Shown here piece by piece: positions 55,532-63,850 of a stretch of DNA of 64,000 nucleotides; the first letter of the stretch is position 1; every line of letters begins with the position of its first letter. A model generated the notes under the pieces. That model was not told where the DNA came from. It was given only the letters and a program-made list of their open reading frames with translations, and ran no database searches. The position numbers and the translations under genes are program-made. The stretch is from JALOAD01 sp023228995 [NCBI: Candidatus Muiribacterium halophilum] (GTDB lineage: Bacteria; Muiribacteriota; Muiribacteriia; Muiribacteriales). Location of the stretch: contig JALOAD010000002.1 in the NCBI GenBank assembly GCA_023228995.1, forward strand, positions 106,712-170,711. The letters are read 5' to 3'.

Positions 55532-56018
55532 AGTGTTTTAATGCCTTTTCATACAAATTATTTAATTTTAATATATGGTCAATACATTCTCTAACTGCAC
55601 CATTACCACCATTTTTAATTGATATAAATTCACATACTTTTTTTACTTCATCAACAGAATCAGCTGTTGTCATAGGAAGTTTTACATATTTCATACATGA
55701 TAAATCATTAATATCGTCTCCAATATAAGCAATTTCATCTTTATCTATTTTATATTTAATACAAAGATTTTTCAATATATCAAGCTTTTTATTAGAACCC
55801 TGATAAACATCAGTAATACCAAGTTCTATAGCTCTTTTTTGTACAATTTCAGAAGTTCTTCCAGTTATTATAACAAATTTAATACCTAATCTATTTGCAA
55901 GAGTAATTCCCATTCCATCTTTAACATTAAACTGTTTAATTTCTTCACCAGCAGATGTATAATAAATATTCCCATCTGTTAAAGTTCCATCTACATCAAG
56001 AACAATCATCTTTATCAT
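55521..56018 (-). CDS. kdsC: KDO-8-phosphate phosphatase KdsC
   Basis: 165 residues of the HAD superfamily C0 type: nucleophile and acid Asp8 and Asp10 in VLDVDGTLTDG, then VIITGRTSEIVQKRA and YIGDDINDLSCMK. Next to LPS genes this is KdsC, releasing KDO for Kdo-lipid A. The length equals that of stand-alone KdsC. AAGGAG precedes ATG 56018. It is the first gene of the LPS unit; the upstream gap holds short hairpins but no clear promoter. Confidence 0.92.
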   Translation of the reverse strand: MIKMIVLDVDGTLTDGNIYYTSAGEEIKQFNVKDGMGITLANRLGIKFVIITGRTSEIVQKRAIELGITDVYQGSNKKLDILKNLCIKYKIDKDEIAYIGDDINDLSCMKYVKLPMTTADSVDEVKKVCEFISIKNGGNGAVRECIDHILKLNNLYEKALKHYEA

Positions 56019-56060
56019 AAAATAACTCCTTTATAAATTCAGAATTAACGACTATGAAAT

Positions 56061-56163
56061 AAAATGTTCACTAAACATTTTTTTGTCTAATTAACACAAC
56101 TAAAGTTGTAATTAATGTGATTTCGTCGCAATGTGACCTCATCACTAATTAAATGCAAAGCAT
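56061..56163. repeat. cluster of four short hairpins
   Basis: AAAATGTT/AACATTTT (56061-56081), ACAACT/AGTTGT (56096-56109), GTCGC/GTGAC with one wobble (56125-56137) and ATGC/GCAT (56153-56163), joined by TAATTA-like linkers. They lie between divergent-looking units but both neighbours are on the minus strand. Confidence 0.6.
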
Positions 56164-56176
56164 CGCTAATCATTAA

Positions 56177-56587
56177 TTATTTATATATACTGATTTTTTC
56201 TATTTCTTCAGTATCAGTTCCATAATCTATATCCTGACTATTTATATTATCTGTATTCCAGCTTCCATGTATAGAACAAGTTACATTACCATTAATTATA
56301 GAATAAAATCCACCTTCTGAACATATTGGAAATGTATTTTTATTAAGATATTTTGAAATACTATCCTTATACATGCCAAGATACTGAACTTCTCCAGGAA
56401 TTATAGGAAGTTCTCCAGACATTCTATGATTTTCAATAGCAATATCCAAAGTACTCATATTTTGAATACAAATTGTTTTTTGAGAATTTTTTTTTGCTTT
56501 TATATAATGCTGACTTGAAATTGTTACTACAATAGCAATTATAACCAAAACTATTGAAATTTCGATAAATGAAAAAGCTTTTTTCAT
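56177..56587 (-). CDS. type IV pilin-like protein
   Basis: 136 residues. The prepilin signature is KKA-FSFIEISIVLVIIAIVV: leader MKKA, Phe at +1, Glu at +5 and a hydrophobic stalk. The cleavage residue before Phe is Ala, where Gly is usual, so processing by the prepilin peptidase could be slower or need a variant enzyme. The C-terminal domain has paired cysteines (FPICSEGG.., VTCSIHG), a possible disulfide. The start overlaps the FUN14 gene stop as ATGA. No other pilus or secretion gene is in the window. Confidence 0.85.
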   Translation of the reverse strand: MKKAFSFIEISIVLVIIAIVVTISSQHYIKAKKNSQKTICIQNMSTLDIAIENHRMSGELPIIPGEVQYLGMYKDSISKYLNKNTFPICSEGGFYSIINGNVTCSIHGSWNTDNINSQDIDYGTDTEEIEKISIYK

Positions 56588-57039
56588 CTCTTTTTAAAAC
56601 CCATAAAAAGCCCAATAAGAAAAGAACTTCCAAATGGAAGATTAGTAGTAAGTATATTAAGCAAGTTTTTTGTAATTTTTGACATACCAGAACTTGTAAA
56701 TATATCAGTACTTTGTGATATAGCATTCCAGTCAACGCTTATCCAACCATTAAATGCAAACAATTGAATTGATATAAAAATAACTCCCAATATAACAGCA
56801 AAAATTCTAGCTATTTTTTTTAAAGCAAAACCAGTTACAAACCCACATAATCCACCAAAACCAAGCATTGTGATTAGTTTGGCAATAAAAGAATTAGATA
56901 TAGCACTTTCAATCTCAGCTGTATCAATTTTTTGTGTTGTATCAAACTTTATATCTGAATCTGGTATTTCTATATTTTTTGCATTGATAATTAAAACAAA
57001 GCTAGTTAATAAAATTAATAAAATAATAAACTTTTTCAT
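56584..57039 (-). CDS. FUN14-family membrane protein
   Basis: 151 residues: a signal-type helix at 1-20, an extracytoplasmic loop, then the FUN14 domain (about 57-151) with GFGGLCGFVTGFALKKIARIFAVILGVIFISIQLFAFNGWISVDW and ending LTTNLPFGSSFLIGLFMGFKKR. In eukaryotes FUN14 proteins sit in the mitochondrial membrane; the bacterial role is unknown. It lies between an ArsR regulator (9 nt) and the pilin-like gene (4-nt overlap), an unusual trio. Confidence 0.8.
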   Translation of the reverse strand: MKKFIILLILLTSFVLIINAKNIEIPDSDIKFDTTQKIDTAEIESAISNSFIAKLITMLGFGGLCGFVTGFALKKIARIFAVILGVIFISIQLFAFNGWISVDWNAISQSTDIFTSSGMSKITKNLLNILTTNLPFGSSFLIGLFMGFKKR

Positions 57040-57048
57040 ATTATCCCC

Positions 57049-57321
57049 TTATTTTGAAGATAATATTTTTAAGCTTTTTAAAATATTATCAACAGAATCC
57101 ATATCTGTAAGAAAATAACATCTAAGTTTACCTTTTTCTTGATAATCAATAATTCCAGCATTTTTTAAAATACTAAGATGTTGAGACACATTTGCCTGTT
57201 TTTTTTGAAGAATCTCCTCTATTTTAGAAACACAAGTTGGTTCACCTTTTAATAATTCTTGTAGTATGCTCAATCTAGTAGGATGGGCAAGAGCTTTTGC
57301 AGTTTCAGCGATTTTTCTCAT
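57049..57321 (-). CDS. ArsR-family transcriptional regulator
   Basis: 90 residues. A complete winged helix of the ArsR type: AKALAHPTRLSILQELLKGEPTCVSKIEEILQKKQANVSQHLSILKNAGIIDYQEKGKLRCYFL. The recognition helix is NVSQHLSILK. A cysteine in the alpha-3 region (TCV) and another at the wing (LRC) could bind a metal or sense redox, although the classical CVC motif is not complete. A 12-bp palindrome lies just upstream. It heads an operon with the FUN14 and pilin-like genes, which it probably controls. Confidence 0.9.
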   Translation of the reverse strand: MRKIAETAKALAHPTRLSILQELLKGEPTCVSKIEEILQKKQANVSQHLSILKNAGIIDYQEKGKLRCYFLTDMDSVDNILKSLKILSSK

Positions 57322-57338
57322 TTTTCCCCCGAAATTTC

Positions 57339-57350
57339 ATATTCGAATAT
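57339..57350. promoter_or_regulatory. palindromic operator candidate for the ArsR regulator
   Basis: ATATTCGAATAT is a perfect 12-bp palindrome, flanked by TTC and TGAA. It lies 18 bp before the arsR-type start codon, where auto-repressing ArsR proteins bind. Confidence 0.55.
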
Positions 57351-57402
57351 TGAATGAATTATAAATTAAAACAATTCAATAATCAACACATATTTTTCCT
57401 AA

Positions 57403-57450
57403 TTGAATACTCTGAATAATTATACTAAATTTTTGATTGTTTTATGAAAA
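57403..57450. repeat. 50-bp dispersed repeat, copy 1
   Basis: TTGAATACTCTGAATAATTA with TACTAAATTTTTGATTGTTTT. Close copies are at 61915-61957 and 63652-63700, and a shorter beginning at 5983-5999. Three of the four stand just upstream of a composite repeat. Confidence 0.75.
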
Positions 57451-57492
57451 AATTTTTGATTTTTATAAAAGATAAAAAAATATGTCTGTCAG

Positions 57493-57819
57493 CAATTACG
57501 AGAACTCGTTAGAAGTTTTTCAATTAATGGATTCAATATTTTAAATAATTATACAATTCAAAACAATTGATATCTTGGTAACAGTTGAAAATTTACATAG
57601 TATAAATTTTCTCCTTACATGTTCAGCTTTAAATTATCTCCATGTAATTTCCTTAAGATTTTCTAATGTATGTTAGTTATTTATAATTTTATTCTTTTTA
57701 ACTTTGAATTTCTTTTTTGTATACTTATTGAAAATCTTAAGACAGCTTCCATAATTACGCTCGATATCAATTTTTTGAATCTATATGTAAAATCTAATTC
57801 AAAAAAAAATCAAAAACAG
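57493..57819. repeat. 330-bp dispersed repeat body, copy B
   Basis: Near-identical to 6258-6584 in the same orientation, starting CAATTACGAGAACTCGTTAG. It is followed immediately by hairpin units, as in copy A. The frame at 57670-57885 inside it is not conserved as a protein and is not called. Confidence 0.88.
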
Positions 57820-57876
57820 ATCCCGGCTCAGAATAGTACCGGGATGACAAAAATTCAGAAGCATACCGGGATGACA
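57820..57876. repeat. short hairpin array after copy B
   Basis: GATCCCGGCTCAGAA, then units TAGTACCGGGATGAC and GCATACCGGGATGAC with the 27-bp period. It has only two units, against six and seven in the arrays at 6 kb. Confidence 0.88.
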
Positions 57877-58079
57877 GATTTTTAATGTCCAATGTCGAAT
57901 TAAAAGAAAAAACTGTGAAGCTGTAACAGATAAAGCGTGACATGTCACTTTGTGACATTAGTAACAAAAACAAAGTCATGCCGGAATGACATTTTTTTAT
58001 ATGAAATTTCCTTTGGCATGAAATTATATTGATTTTTATTTATTTAATCAGAGGACTTAATTCAAAATTCACATTATAA
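57877..58079. other. gap before cysK with hairpins and the composite tail
   Basis: GTGACATGTCAC (57937-57948) is a perfect palindrome overlapped by TGTCAC/GTGACA (57943-57957). A further half-unit CATGCCGGAATGAC is followed by the conserved tail at 57991-58060. No gene seen. Confidence 0.6.
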
Positions 58080-58988
58080 CTAAGCTAATCCTAAACTAAT
58101 ATATTTATCTCCAGAATCAGGAAGTATTACAACTATATTAGCATTTGAATTATATTTTTTACTTAATTTGATTCCTGCACACAAAGCAGCACCAGAAGAA
58201 ATACCAGCAAATATACCTTCTTTTAATGCAAGAAGTCGCATATATTCAAAAGCTTCATCATTTTTAACTTTTATAATTTCATCAATAATTTTAACATTAA
58301 GATTATCAGGAATAAAACCAGCACCAATTCCCTGTATTTTATGAGGACCAGGTTTTTCGCCAGAAATAACAGCAGAATCAAAAGGTTCAACCCCGATTAT
58401 CTTGATATTAGGATTCTTTTCCTTTAAAAACTTACCACAACCGGATATTGTACCACCTGTACCAATACCACAAATTAAAAAATCAATTTTACCATTCATC
58501 TGTTCCCATATTTCAGGACCAGTTGATTTATAATGAGCATTAGGATTATGTTTATTTGAAAACTGACATGGCATAAAAGAATTTTTGTTTTTACTAATTA
58601 TATTTTCAGCTTCAGAAATAGCACCTTTCATACCCAAATTTCCCGGAGTAAGAATTATTTCAGCACCTAAAAACTGTAAAATGCTTTTTCTTTCAACACT
58701 CATTGTATCAGGCATTGTAAGAATAAGATTAAGACTTTTCTGAGCACATATCATAGCAAGCCCAATTCCAGTATTACCAGAAGTAGGTTCAACAATAAGA
58801 GTATTATCAGTAATCTTTCCTTCTAATATTGCATTTTCAATCATTTCAACAGCAATTCTGTCTTTTATACTCGAACAAGGATTAAAACTCTCAAGTTTTA
58901 CAAATAAATTGCAATTCCCAGAATTAATATTGTTAATTTTTACAATTGGAGTATTTCCCACAGTAAGACTAATGTTTTCAAATATCAT
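58080..58988 (-). CDS. cysK: cysteine synthase CysK
   Basis: 302 residues, PLP-dependent O-acetylserine sulfhydrylase. The PLP lysine is Lys42 in CSSIKDRIA. The substrate loop PTSGNTGIGLA, the phosphate-binding GIGTGGTISG and the C-terminal PDSGDKY are all in place. It makes cysteine from O-acetylserine and sulfide in the cytoplasm. The stop-to-start gap to cysE is one base, so the two steps of cysteine synthesis are in one operon. All catalytic residues are present. Confidence 0.95.
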   Translation of the reverse strand: MIFENISLTVGNTPIVKINNINSGNCNLFVKLESFNPCSSIKDRIAVEMIENAILEGKITDNTLIVEPTSGNTGIGLAMICAQKSLNLILTMPDTMSVERKSILQFLGAEIILTPGNLGMKGAISEAENIISKNKNSFMPCQFSNKHNPNAHYKSTGPEIWEQMNGKIDFLICGIGTGGTISGCGKFLKEKNPNIKIIGVEPFDSAVISGEKPGPHKIQGIGAGFIPDNLNVKIIDEIIKVKNDEAFEYMRLLALKEGIFAGISSGAALCAGIKLSKKYNSNANIVVILPDSGDKYISLGLA

Positions 58989-58989
58989 T

Positions 58990-59940
58990 TTATTTACCCC
59001 GTTGTTTTTTTATGTTTTCTGAATGAGAAGAAAACACAAGAGTATTTGGTGAAACAGATTCAGTTATCCATACATTACCGCCTATTACTGAGTTTTTACC
59101 AATAATTGTATCTCCACCAAGTATTGTAGCATTTGAATAAACAATAACATTATCCTCAAGAACAGGATGTCTTCGTGGAATTTCTTTAGAATTTGTAATA
59201 TCTTTTTTTCTAATACTCAAAGCTCCAAGAGTTACTCCCTGATAAATTCTAACATTTTTACCTATAACTGTAGTTTCTCCAATAACAACACCAGTTCCAT
59301 GATCAATAAAAAAACTATCTTTTATATCAGCACCTGGATGAATGTCAATTCCTGTAACACTATGGGCATATTCAGTCATTATTCTTGGAATAAGAGGAAT
59401 TTTTTGTTTATGAAGTTGATTTGCAACTCTATAAACCATTATTGCAAAAAAACCAGGATAAGAAAAAATAACTTCATCAGAACTTTTAGCAGCTGGATCT
59501 CCATCCAAGGCAGCTTTTACATCTTTTGCAAGAAATTCCCTTATTTTTGGAATGTTTTCAAGAAATACAATAGTTTCTTCAAAACCTCTTTTAGAACAGT
59601 TTGTACATTTTTTATTATTTTTAAGGCATTCATGCCTTATAGAACGAGTTATTTGAGTTGAAAGCATTCTAAAAAGACCATTAACTTCATCTCCAATATG
59701 ATAAATAAGACTTGAATCTGTAATTTCTTGATTACCAAAATATCCAGGAAAAAGAATATCTTTAATCAATTCAATAATATCAATTATATTTTCTTTAGAA
59801 GGAATTGCAGCATTATTAACATTGTCAAAACACTGATTCTGTGAACAGCTTCCAGCAATATTTTTTATAATATCTGGAAGTTTTGCAATATATTCTTCTT
59901 TATCTGATATTGCTTTAATGCATTTATTTCTATTATTCAT
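58990..59940 (-). CDS. cysE: serine O-acetyltransferase (EpsC/SAT type)
   Basis: 316 residues. The N-terminal helical half is longer than in E. coli CysE, as in the EpsC group, and contains several cysteines (GSCSQNQCF, HECLKNNKKCTNC). The C-terminal left-handed beta-helix has hexapeptide repeats and the active-site stretch GIDIHPGADIKDSFFIDHGTGVVIGETTVIG, then RRHPVLEDNVIVYSNATILGG. It makes O-acetylserine for the adjacent CysK. Its ATG overlaps the stop of the preceding TraB-like gene by 4 nt. Confidence 0.93.
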   Translation of the reverse strand: MNNRNKCIKAISDKEEYIAKLPDIIKNIAGSCSQNQCFDNVNNAAIPSKENIIDIIELIKDILFPGYFGNQEITDSSLIYHIGDEVNGLFRMLSTQITRSIRHECLKNNKKCTNCSKRGFEETIVFLENIPKIREFLAKDVKAALDGDPAAKSSDEVIFSYPGFFAIMVYRVANQLHKQKIPLIPRIMTEYAHSVTGIDIHPGADIKDSFFIDHGTGVVIGETTVIGKNVRIYQGVTLGALSIRKKDITNSKEIPRRHPVLEDNVIVYSNATILGGDTIIGKNSVIGGNVWITESVSPNTLVFSSHSENIKKQRGK

Positions 59941-61163
59941 ACTTTTCCTTTTAACGCTATAATATTTTCAAAAATCGTAATAAAATCAAATACTTTACGA
60001 GTTATTGTATTTTTTATAACATAATTATTTTCAATAAGATGTTTTTCAATAGCATCAAGATGTAAAGCTCCCCATGGAACTATAATATGGTTGTATTCTT
60101 TGGAATATTTATCGATAGCATCAATGATTTTATCATTTCTCTTATCAATTATATCTTTTTTTATATAAAACATACCATTGTACTCTCTCATAACTTCATT
60201 TGAATAAACAAGATTCTGATTAACTTCAGCTCTACTTTTTGATTCTAAAACTTTAAGTATAGAATTAATAATTGTAATTGTTTTTTCATCAAATTCAGAT
60301 GTATCAATATCAACATTTTTAATATCAATCGAGTCTTTTTCAATTTTAAAATTTTCAGCCTGAGTATTTAGCCCAATTGATTTTGAAAGATTTTTATAAT
60401 CAGGCTTTATTTTGAGAAGATCATTTTTATCAGAAATACCTTCAGGAAGAAGAAGTTTTTTATTTCCAACAATGTTTTTGCTAAGTTTTTCATAGAATTC
60501 TTTATCACCAATATGAATCATACCAAGAAGAGAAATATCAGTATTATTTTTTGAGTAAATTTTTTCAACTGAATAAAAACTAGTTGAATCTGCCTTTAAA
60601 AAACCATTTGTAAGATTATTAACAAAAGAAGTAATATTAAGCATAAAATATGGTCCCGCAAAAACTGAGAAAATAACAATTAATGATAAAATTGAAACAA
60701 CTGGTCTTTTAAAATTAAAAACAGCTTTTTTGTTATAAATTATTTTATCATTATTAAGTTTTAAATAAAATGCAAAAAAAAGCTGAGTTAAAGTGAAAAG
60801 TACAAGAATAGCACCATACCATTTGGCATAATTAAGAATATTATAATAATCATAAGAAAATTTCTGTTCAAAATCAAGACCTCTTGTTGTATAAAAACTC
60901 AATGGAAAAATTACAATACCTTTAAATATAAAAATAATTAAAGGAGGAAGAAAAAATTTCAAAGGTAAAACAGAAGTAAAAATAAGAAAAACAGCAAGAA
61001 AAAATGAGTTTATAAATACAAGAGCATTAGCTGTTAATCTAATATCACTTAAAAAACTCTTTCCAGACATTATACCATTAAGATCATCACAAATAGCGAT
61101 AATTGAATATACAATAAGTATAATAATAAAAATTTTTGAAAACCTAACAATAAAATCATTCAT
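59937..61163 (-). CDS. TraB/TIKI-superfamily-like membrane protein
   Basis: 408 residues. About five membrane helices occupy 1-190. The C-terminal domain (about 200-400) shows the two GxxH motifs of the TIKI/TraB superfamily: ISLLGMIHIGDKEFYEKL with a following LLPEGISD, and HIIVPWGALHLDAIEKHLIE near the end. Some relatives are metal-dependent proteases; others have no known activity. The conserved His and Glu are present, so activity is possible. It overlaps cysE by 4 nt and lies 16 nt after the methyltransferase gene, so it is probably co-transcribed with the cysteine genes. Confidence 0.7.
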   Translation of the reverse strand: MNDFIVRFSKIFIIILIVYSIIAICDDLNGIMSGKSFLSDIRLTANALVFINSFFLAVFLIFTSVLPLKFFLPPLIIFIFKGIVIFPLSFYTTRGLDFEQKFSYDYYNILNYAKWYGAILVLFTLTQLFFAFYLKLNNDKIIYNKKAVFNFKRPVVSILSLIVIFSVFAGPYFMLNITSFVNNLTNGFLKADSTSFYSVEKIYSKNNTDISLLGMIHIGDKEFYEKLSKNIVGNKKLLLPEGISDKNDLLKIKPDYKNLSKSIGLNTQAENFKIEKDSIDIKNVDIDTSEFDEKTITIINSILKVLESKSRAEVNQNLVYSNEVMREYNGMFYIKKDIIDKRNDKIIDAIDKYSKEYNHIIVPWGALHLDAIEKHLIENNYVIKNTITRKVFDFITIFENIIALKGKV

Positions 61164-61179
61164 AAAAAGTCCTTTTTAA

Positions 61180-61791
61180 CTATTTTTTTATATAAATCCA
61201 TAATCCAGTATAATCATCAGGAGTAAAAGTGAAATTTTCAATCCCAGCTTTTTTCAATATAAGAACTAATTCTTCACGAGTAGGATAAGGAACAGAACCT
61301 TCTTTTCCATTATTTTTACCCAAAGCATTAGCTATATTAATTCTAGCCTGTTTTATCCTTGACTTTTGAACATTATTACCAAAACCACCACCAATTAATG
61401 CAATACCATCTTTTTTTAATGAATTAATTACATTTTTAAATCCAATAAGTTTATTATCCCAAAATCTATAAGAACCTCGGCTGAATATAAAATTAAAATG
61501 TTCTTTATATTGAGTTAATTCTTCGATTTTATAAGGAAAAAAAGAAATATCATTGTAATATGAATCTATAAATTCAATTATATCTTTTTCAGGAGAAATA
61601 CCAATTAACTCTGAGTATTTATAATTTTGTTTAAACATATTTGTAAGAATACCATAACCACAGCCAATATCAAGAAAATTACCATTTTTAGGGAAATTGT
61701 ATAATTCATCTAATTCCTCAAGCATATCAACCCATAATGGAGTAAAATTTTCAGAAAATACATTCATTTTATTTTCAATATAATTATCCAT
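61180..61791 (-). CDS. SAM-dependent methyltransferase
   Basis: 203 residues, class I Rossmann methyltransferase. Motif I is NFLDIGCGYGILTNMF (about 37-52), the acidic loop is ELIGISPEKD, and the later motif is GIALIGGGFGNNVQKSR. The substrate cannot be told. AAGGATAGG precedes ATG 61791. It heads the run methyltransferase-TraB-like-cysE-cysK on the minus strand, with spacing of 16 nt or less. Confidence 0.8.
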   Translation of the reverse strand: MDNYIENKMNVFSENFTPLWVDMLEELDELYNFPKNGNFLDIGCGYGILTNMFKQNYKYSELIGISPEKDIIEFIDSYYNDISFFPYKIEELTQYKEHFNFIFSRGSYRFWDNKLIGFKNVINSLKKDGIALIGGGFGNNVQKSRIKQARINIANALGKNNGKEGSVPYPTREELVLILKKAGIENFTFTPDDYTGLWIYIKK

Positions 61792-62084
61792 AACCTATCC
61801 TTTGCAACAAAATTTTACTTGAAAATTCAATAAAGATATTAATATTTTTTAATATAAAAATTAATCTTCTGATAAATATTACAAATGAAATAATATAATG
61901 TCAATTGAATATTCTGAATAAATACACTAAATTTTTGATTATTTTGTGAAAAGTTTTTTGCTTTTTGTTTTTTAAACAAGAAGATTTTGATTATATAAGT
62001 AAATCAAAGAAAAATCTGTTTTTGAAGCTTTTTACTAAAAAGAAAATTGATAATATATTGCTTTTTATTTATTTATTTGAAAAA
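61792..62084. repeat. gap containing a copy of the 50-bp dispersed repeat
   Basis: Copy 2 of the TTGAATACTCTGAATA repeat is at 61915-61957 (TTGAATATTCTGAATAAATA and on to TTTTGTGAAAAG). This copy is not followed by the 330-bp body. No gene seen in the rest, which is AT-rich. Confidence 0.65.
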
Positions 62085-62462
62085 CTAAATTTGTTGTATT
62101 GTTTCAAGAAATTTAACTCTTTCAATTGGTTTTGAAATATAAAGGTCAAAACCTTTTTCTTGCATTGAATCAATATTACTATCCCATGAATAAGCAGTAA
62201 CTGCAATTATTGTTGATTTTGGTAAATTGTTAAGTTTTTCCCACTCTCTAATCTTTTTGGCAACTTCATAACCATCCATTTCAGGCATGTGTATATCAAG
62301 AAGAACAAGGTTAAATGAATTTTCTTTAAATAATTCAAGACCTTTTTTCCCACAATCTGCTTCAACAACATCAAGATTAATTTTTTTAAGAAAACTTCTT
62401 ATTAGAAATCTGTTATCTGCTACATCATCAATTAATAAAATTGATATACTATTATTCTTCAT
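62085..62462 (-). CDS. single-domain response regulator
   Basis: 125 residues, a receiver domain alone. Acidic pocket Asp12-Asp13 (LLIDDVADN), phospho-acceptor Asp56 (LVLLDIHMPEMDG), switch Thr and conserved Lys (AVTAY, SKP) are present, so it can take a phosphate. CheY-like or relay output is possible; the partner kinase is not adjacent, though the hybrid kinase at 36.9-39.7 kb has a similar receiver. AGGGGT precedes ATG 62462. Transcribed alone. Confidence 0.92.
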   Translation of the reverse strand: MKNNSISILLIDDVADNRFLIRSFLKKINLDVVEADCGKKGLELFKENSFNLVLLDIHMPEMDGYEVAKKIREWEKLNNLPKSTIIAVTAYSWDSNIDSMQEKGFDLYISKPIERVKFLETIQQI

Positions 62463-62644
62463 ACTTCAACCCCTACAACACTTTTTATTATTTATAATTA
62501 TATATTAATTAAATTCGCTAAGAATGTCAATAAAAACTTATATGAATAATAAAAAATTTGTTTTTTGCCGATAAATTTATAAGGACCTAAATTATACAAA
62601 TAAAAAATAAAAAAAAGGTTCAAATAACCAAACGAGAGGGAATT

Positions 62645-62926
62645 ATGAATAATTTTTCAATTGATTCTATTACAACACAAAATTTCAATGAATTATCTGA
62701 GACTTCTCTTCAAAAAAGAGCAACTTATATGAAAAACCAAGAAAGACTTAATATTCTTTCTAGAAAAGTCCGTACTTTAAAAACAATTTCTAATAATAAA
62801 AATAATAATTCAGATGGAATTATTGATCAAGAAATAAAAAGACAACAGAATGCTATGGAAAAGCTTGTAAAAGATTTTAGAATAGAAGCTTCAAAAAATA
62901 GCAGTTCTATTAATATTCTTGCTTAA
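62645..62926 (+). CDS. small helical protein of unknown function
   Basis: 93 residues, no signal or membrane segment, rich in Lys, Asn, Ser and Glu. Two helical stretches (about 15-50 and 60-85, IDQEIKRQQNAMEKLVKDFRIEASK) suggest a coiled coil. GAGAGGGAATT precedes ATG 62645, a good site. Its last 36 nt overlap the end of the convergent aminotransferase gene. It is separated from the response regulator by 180 nt and points away from it. No family recognised. Confidence 0.6.
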   Translation: MNNFSIDSITTQNFNELSETSLQKRATYMKNQERLNILSRKVRTLKTISNNKNNNSDGIIDQEIKRQQNAMEKLVKDFRIEASKNSSSINILA

Positions 62927-63649
62927 AAGTATATTAATGTTTTTTATATTTGAATAGTCTAAATATGTAAAATTTAAATTATTAAATACTATTTTATTAA
63001 TATTAACGATTCTCTTTAGTGAATTTAATATAAAACAAGAGTCAAAATATCCAATAGTATTAACTGGAATAGAAGTGATTTTTAATTTTATTTTTTGATA
63101 ATCAACTATATTGATTATTTTTTGTCTTGTTATTCCATTAAATAATCCCTGTTTTATTGAAGGTGTATATAAAACATTGTTTTTTGCAAAGAAAATATTT
63201 GAAGTAAGACATTCTGAAATATTATTTTTATCATTTAACAAAATTAAATCCTGAAAATTGTCAATTTGAGAGTTATCAACTATAAAACTATTAAAAATAT
63301 CATTATATTTGTCAAAAATTTTTCTATAATCACTATCTTTATAATATATATCACCATATTTTCTTATTTTATCATTTAATACAATAAGATTTTTTGATTT
63401 GTTAATAATATAGGGAGCTAATTTAAATTCAATAGTATTATCTTTATATAAAATAATATTAAACTTATAAACTCTGTTTTTTTCATATAATTCATTTTTT
63501 AAAAAATCAAGGGAATTAGTGAATAAATCTTTTATATCATAAGAAATGCCAAATTTATAAAAAGCGGATTTTAATAATCTATTTAAATGAATTTCAAAAT
63601 CCTCAATTATAGAATTTTCAATTCTAATACTTTCAAATACATAATTCAT
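62891..63649 (-). CDS. aminotransferase class IV (PabC-like) protein
   Basis: 252 residues of PLP fold-type IV. Family features: VFESIRIENSIIEDFEIHLNRLLKSA at the start, a lysine in IYYKDSDYRKIFDKY at the place of the PLP Schiff base, ILLNDKNNISECLTSNIFF with the catalytic-loop Glu, and YTPSIKQGLFNGITRQKI. The closest match in layout is aminodeoxychorismate lyase, which makes 4-aminobenzoate for folate; D-amino acid aminotransferase is the alternative. Several positions are divergent. GAGGATTC precedes ATG 63649. Confidence 0.75.
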   Translation of the reverse strand: MNYVFESIRIENSIIEDFEIHLNRLLKSAFYKFGISYDIKDLFTNSLDFLKNELYEKNRVYKFNIILYKDNTIEFKLAPYIINKSKNLIVLNDKIRKYGDIYYKDSDYRKIFDKYNDIFNSFIVDNSQIDNFQDLILLNDKNNISECLTSNIFFAKNNVLYTPSIKQGLFNGITRQKIINIVDYQKIKLKITSIPVNTIGYFDSCFILNSLKRIVNINKIVFNNLNFTYLDYSNIKNINILLSKNINRTAIF

Positions 63650-63651
63650 AA

Positions 63652-63700
63652 TTGAATCCTCTAAATAATTATACTAAATTTTTGATTATTTTGTGAAAAG
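63652..63700. repeat. 50-bp dispersed repeat, copy 3
   Basis: TTGAATCCTCTAAATAATTA leads into TACTAAATTTTTGATTATTT. It carries the ribosome site of the aminotransferase gene and stands 150 bp before copy C of the 330-bp body. Confidence 0.7.
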
Positions 63701-63850
63701 TTTTTTTATTATTATTTTTTGAATTTTTTTTTTTTTTATATATTACATACTTTTGGATATTACCATTCCATTTTTGTCCTTTTTAGGCATAATTCACCTG
63801 CATATTATACATTCTTTTAAAATTATAGCTCATTACAACTGGTCTGACAG

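Noticed and set aside
57670-57885. 71-codon plus-strand frame inside repeat copy B
   Set aside because: Copy A has changes and a different continuation; most of it is repeat and hairpin units.
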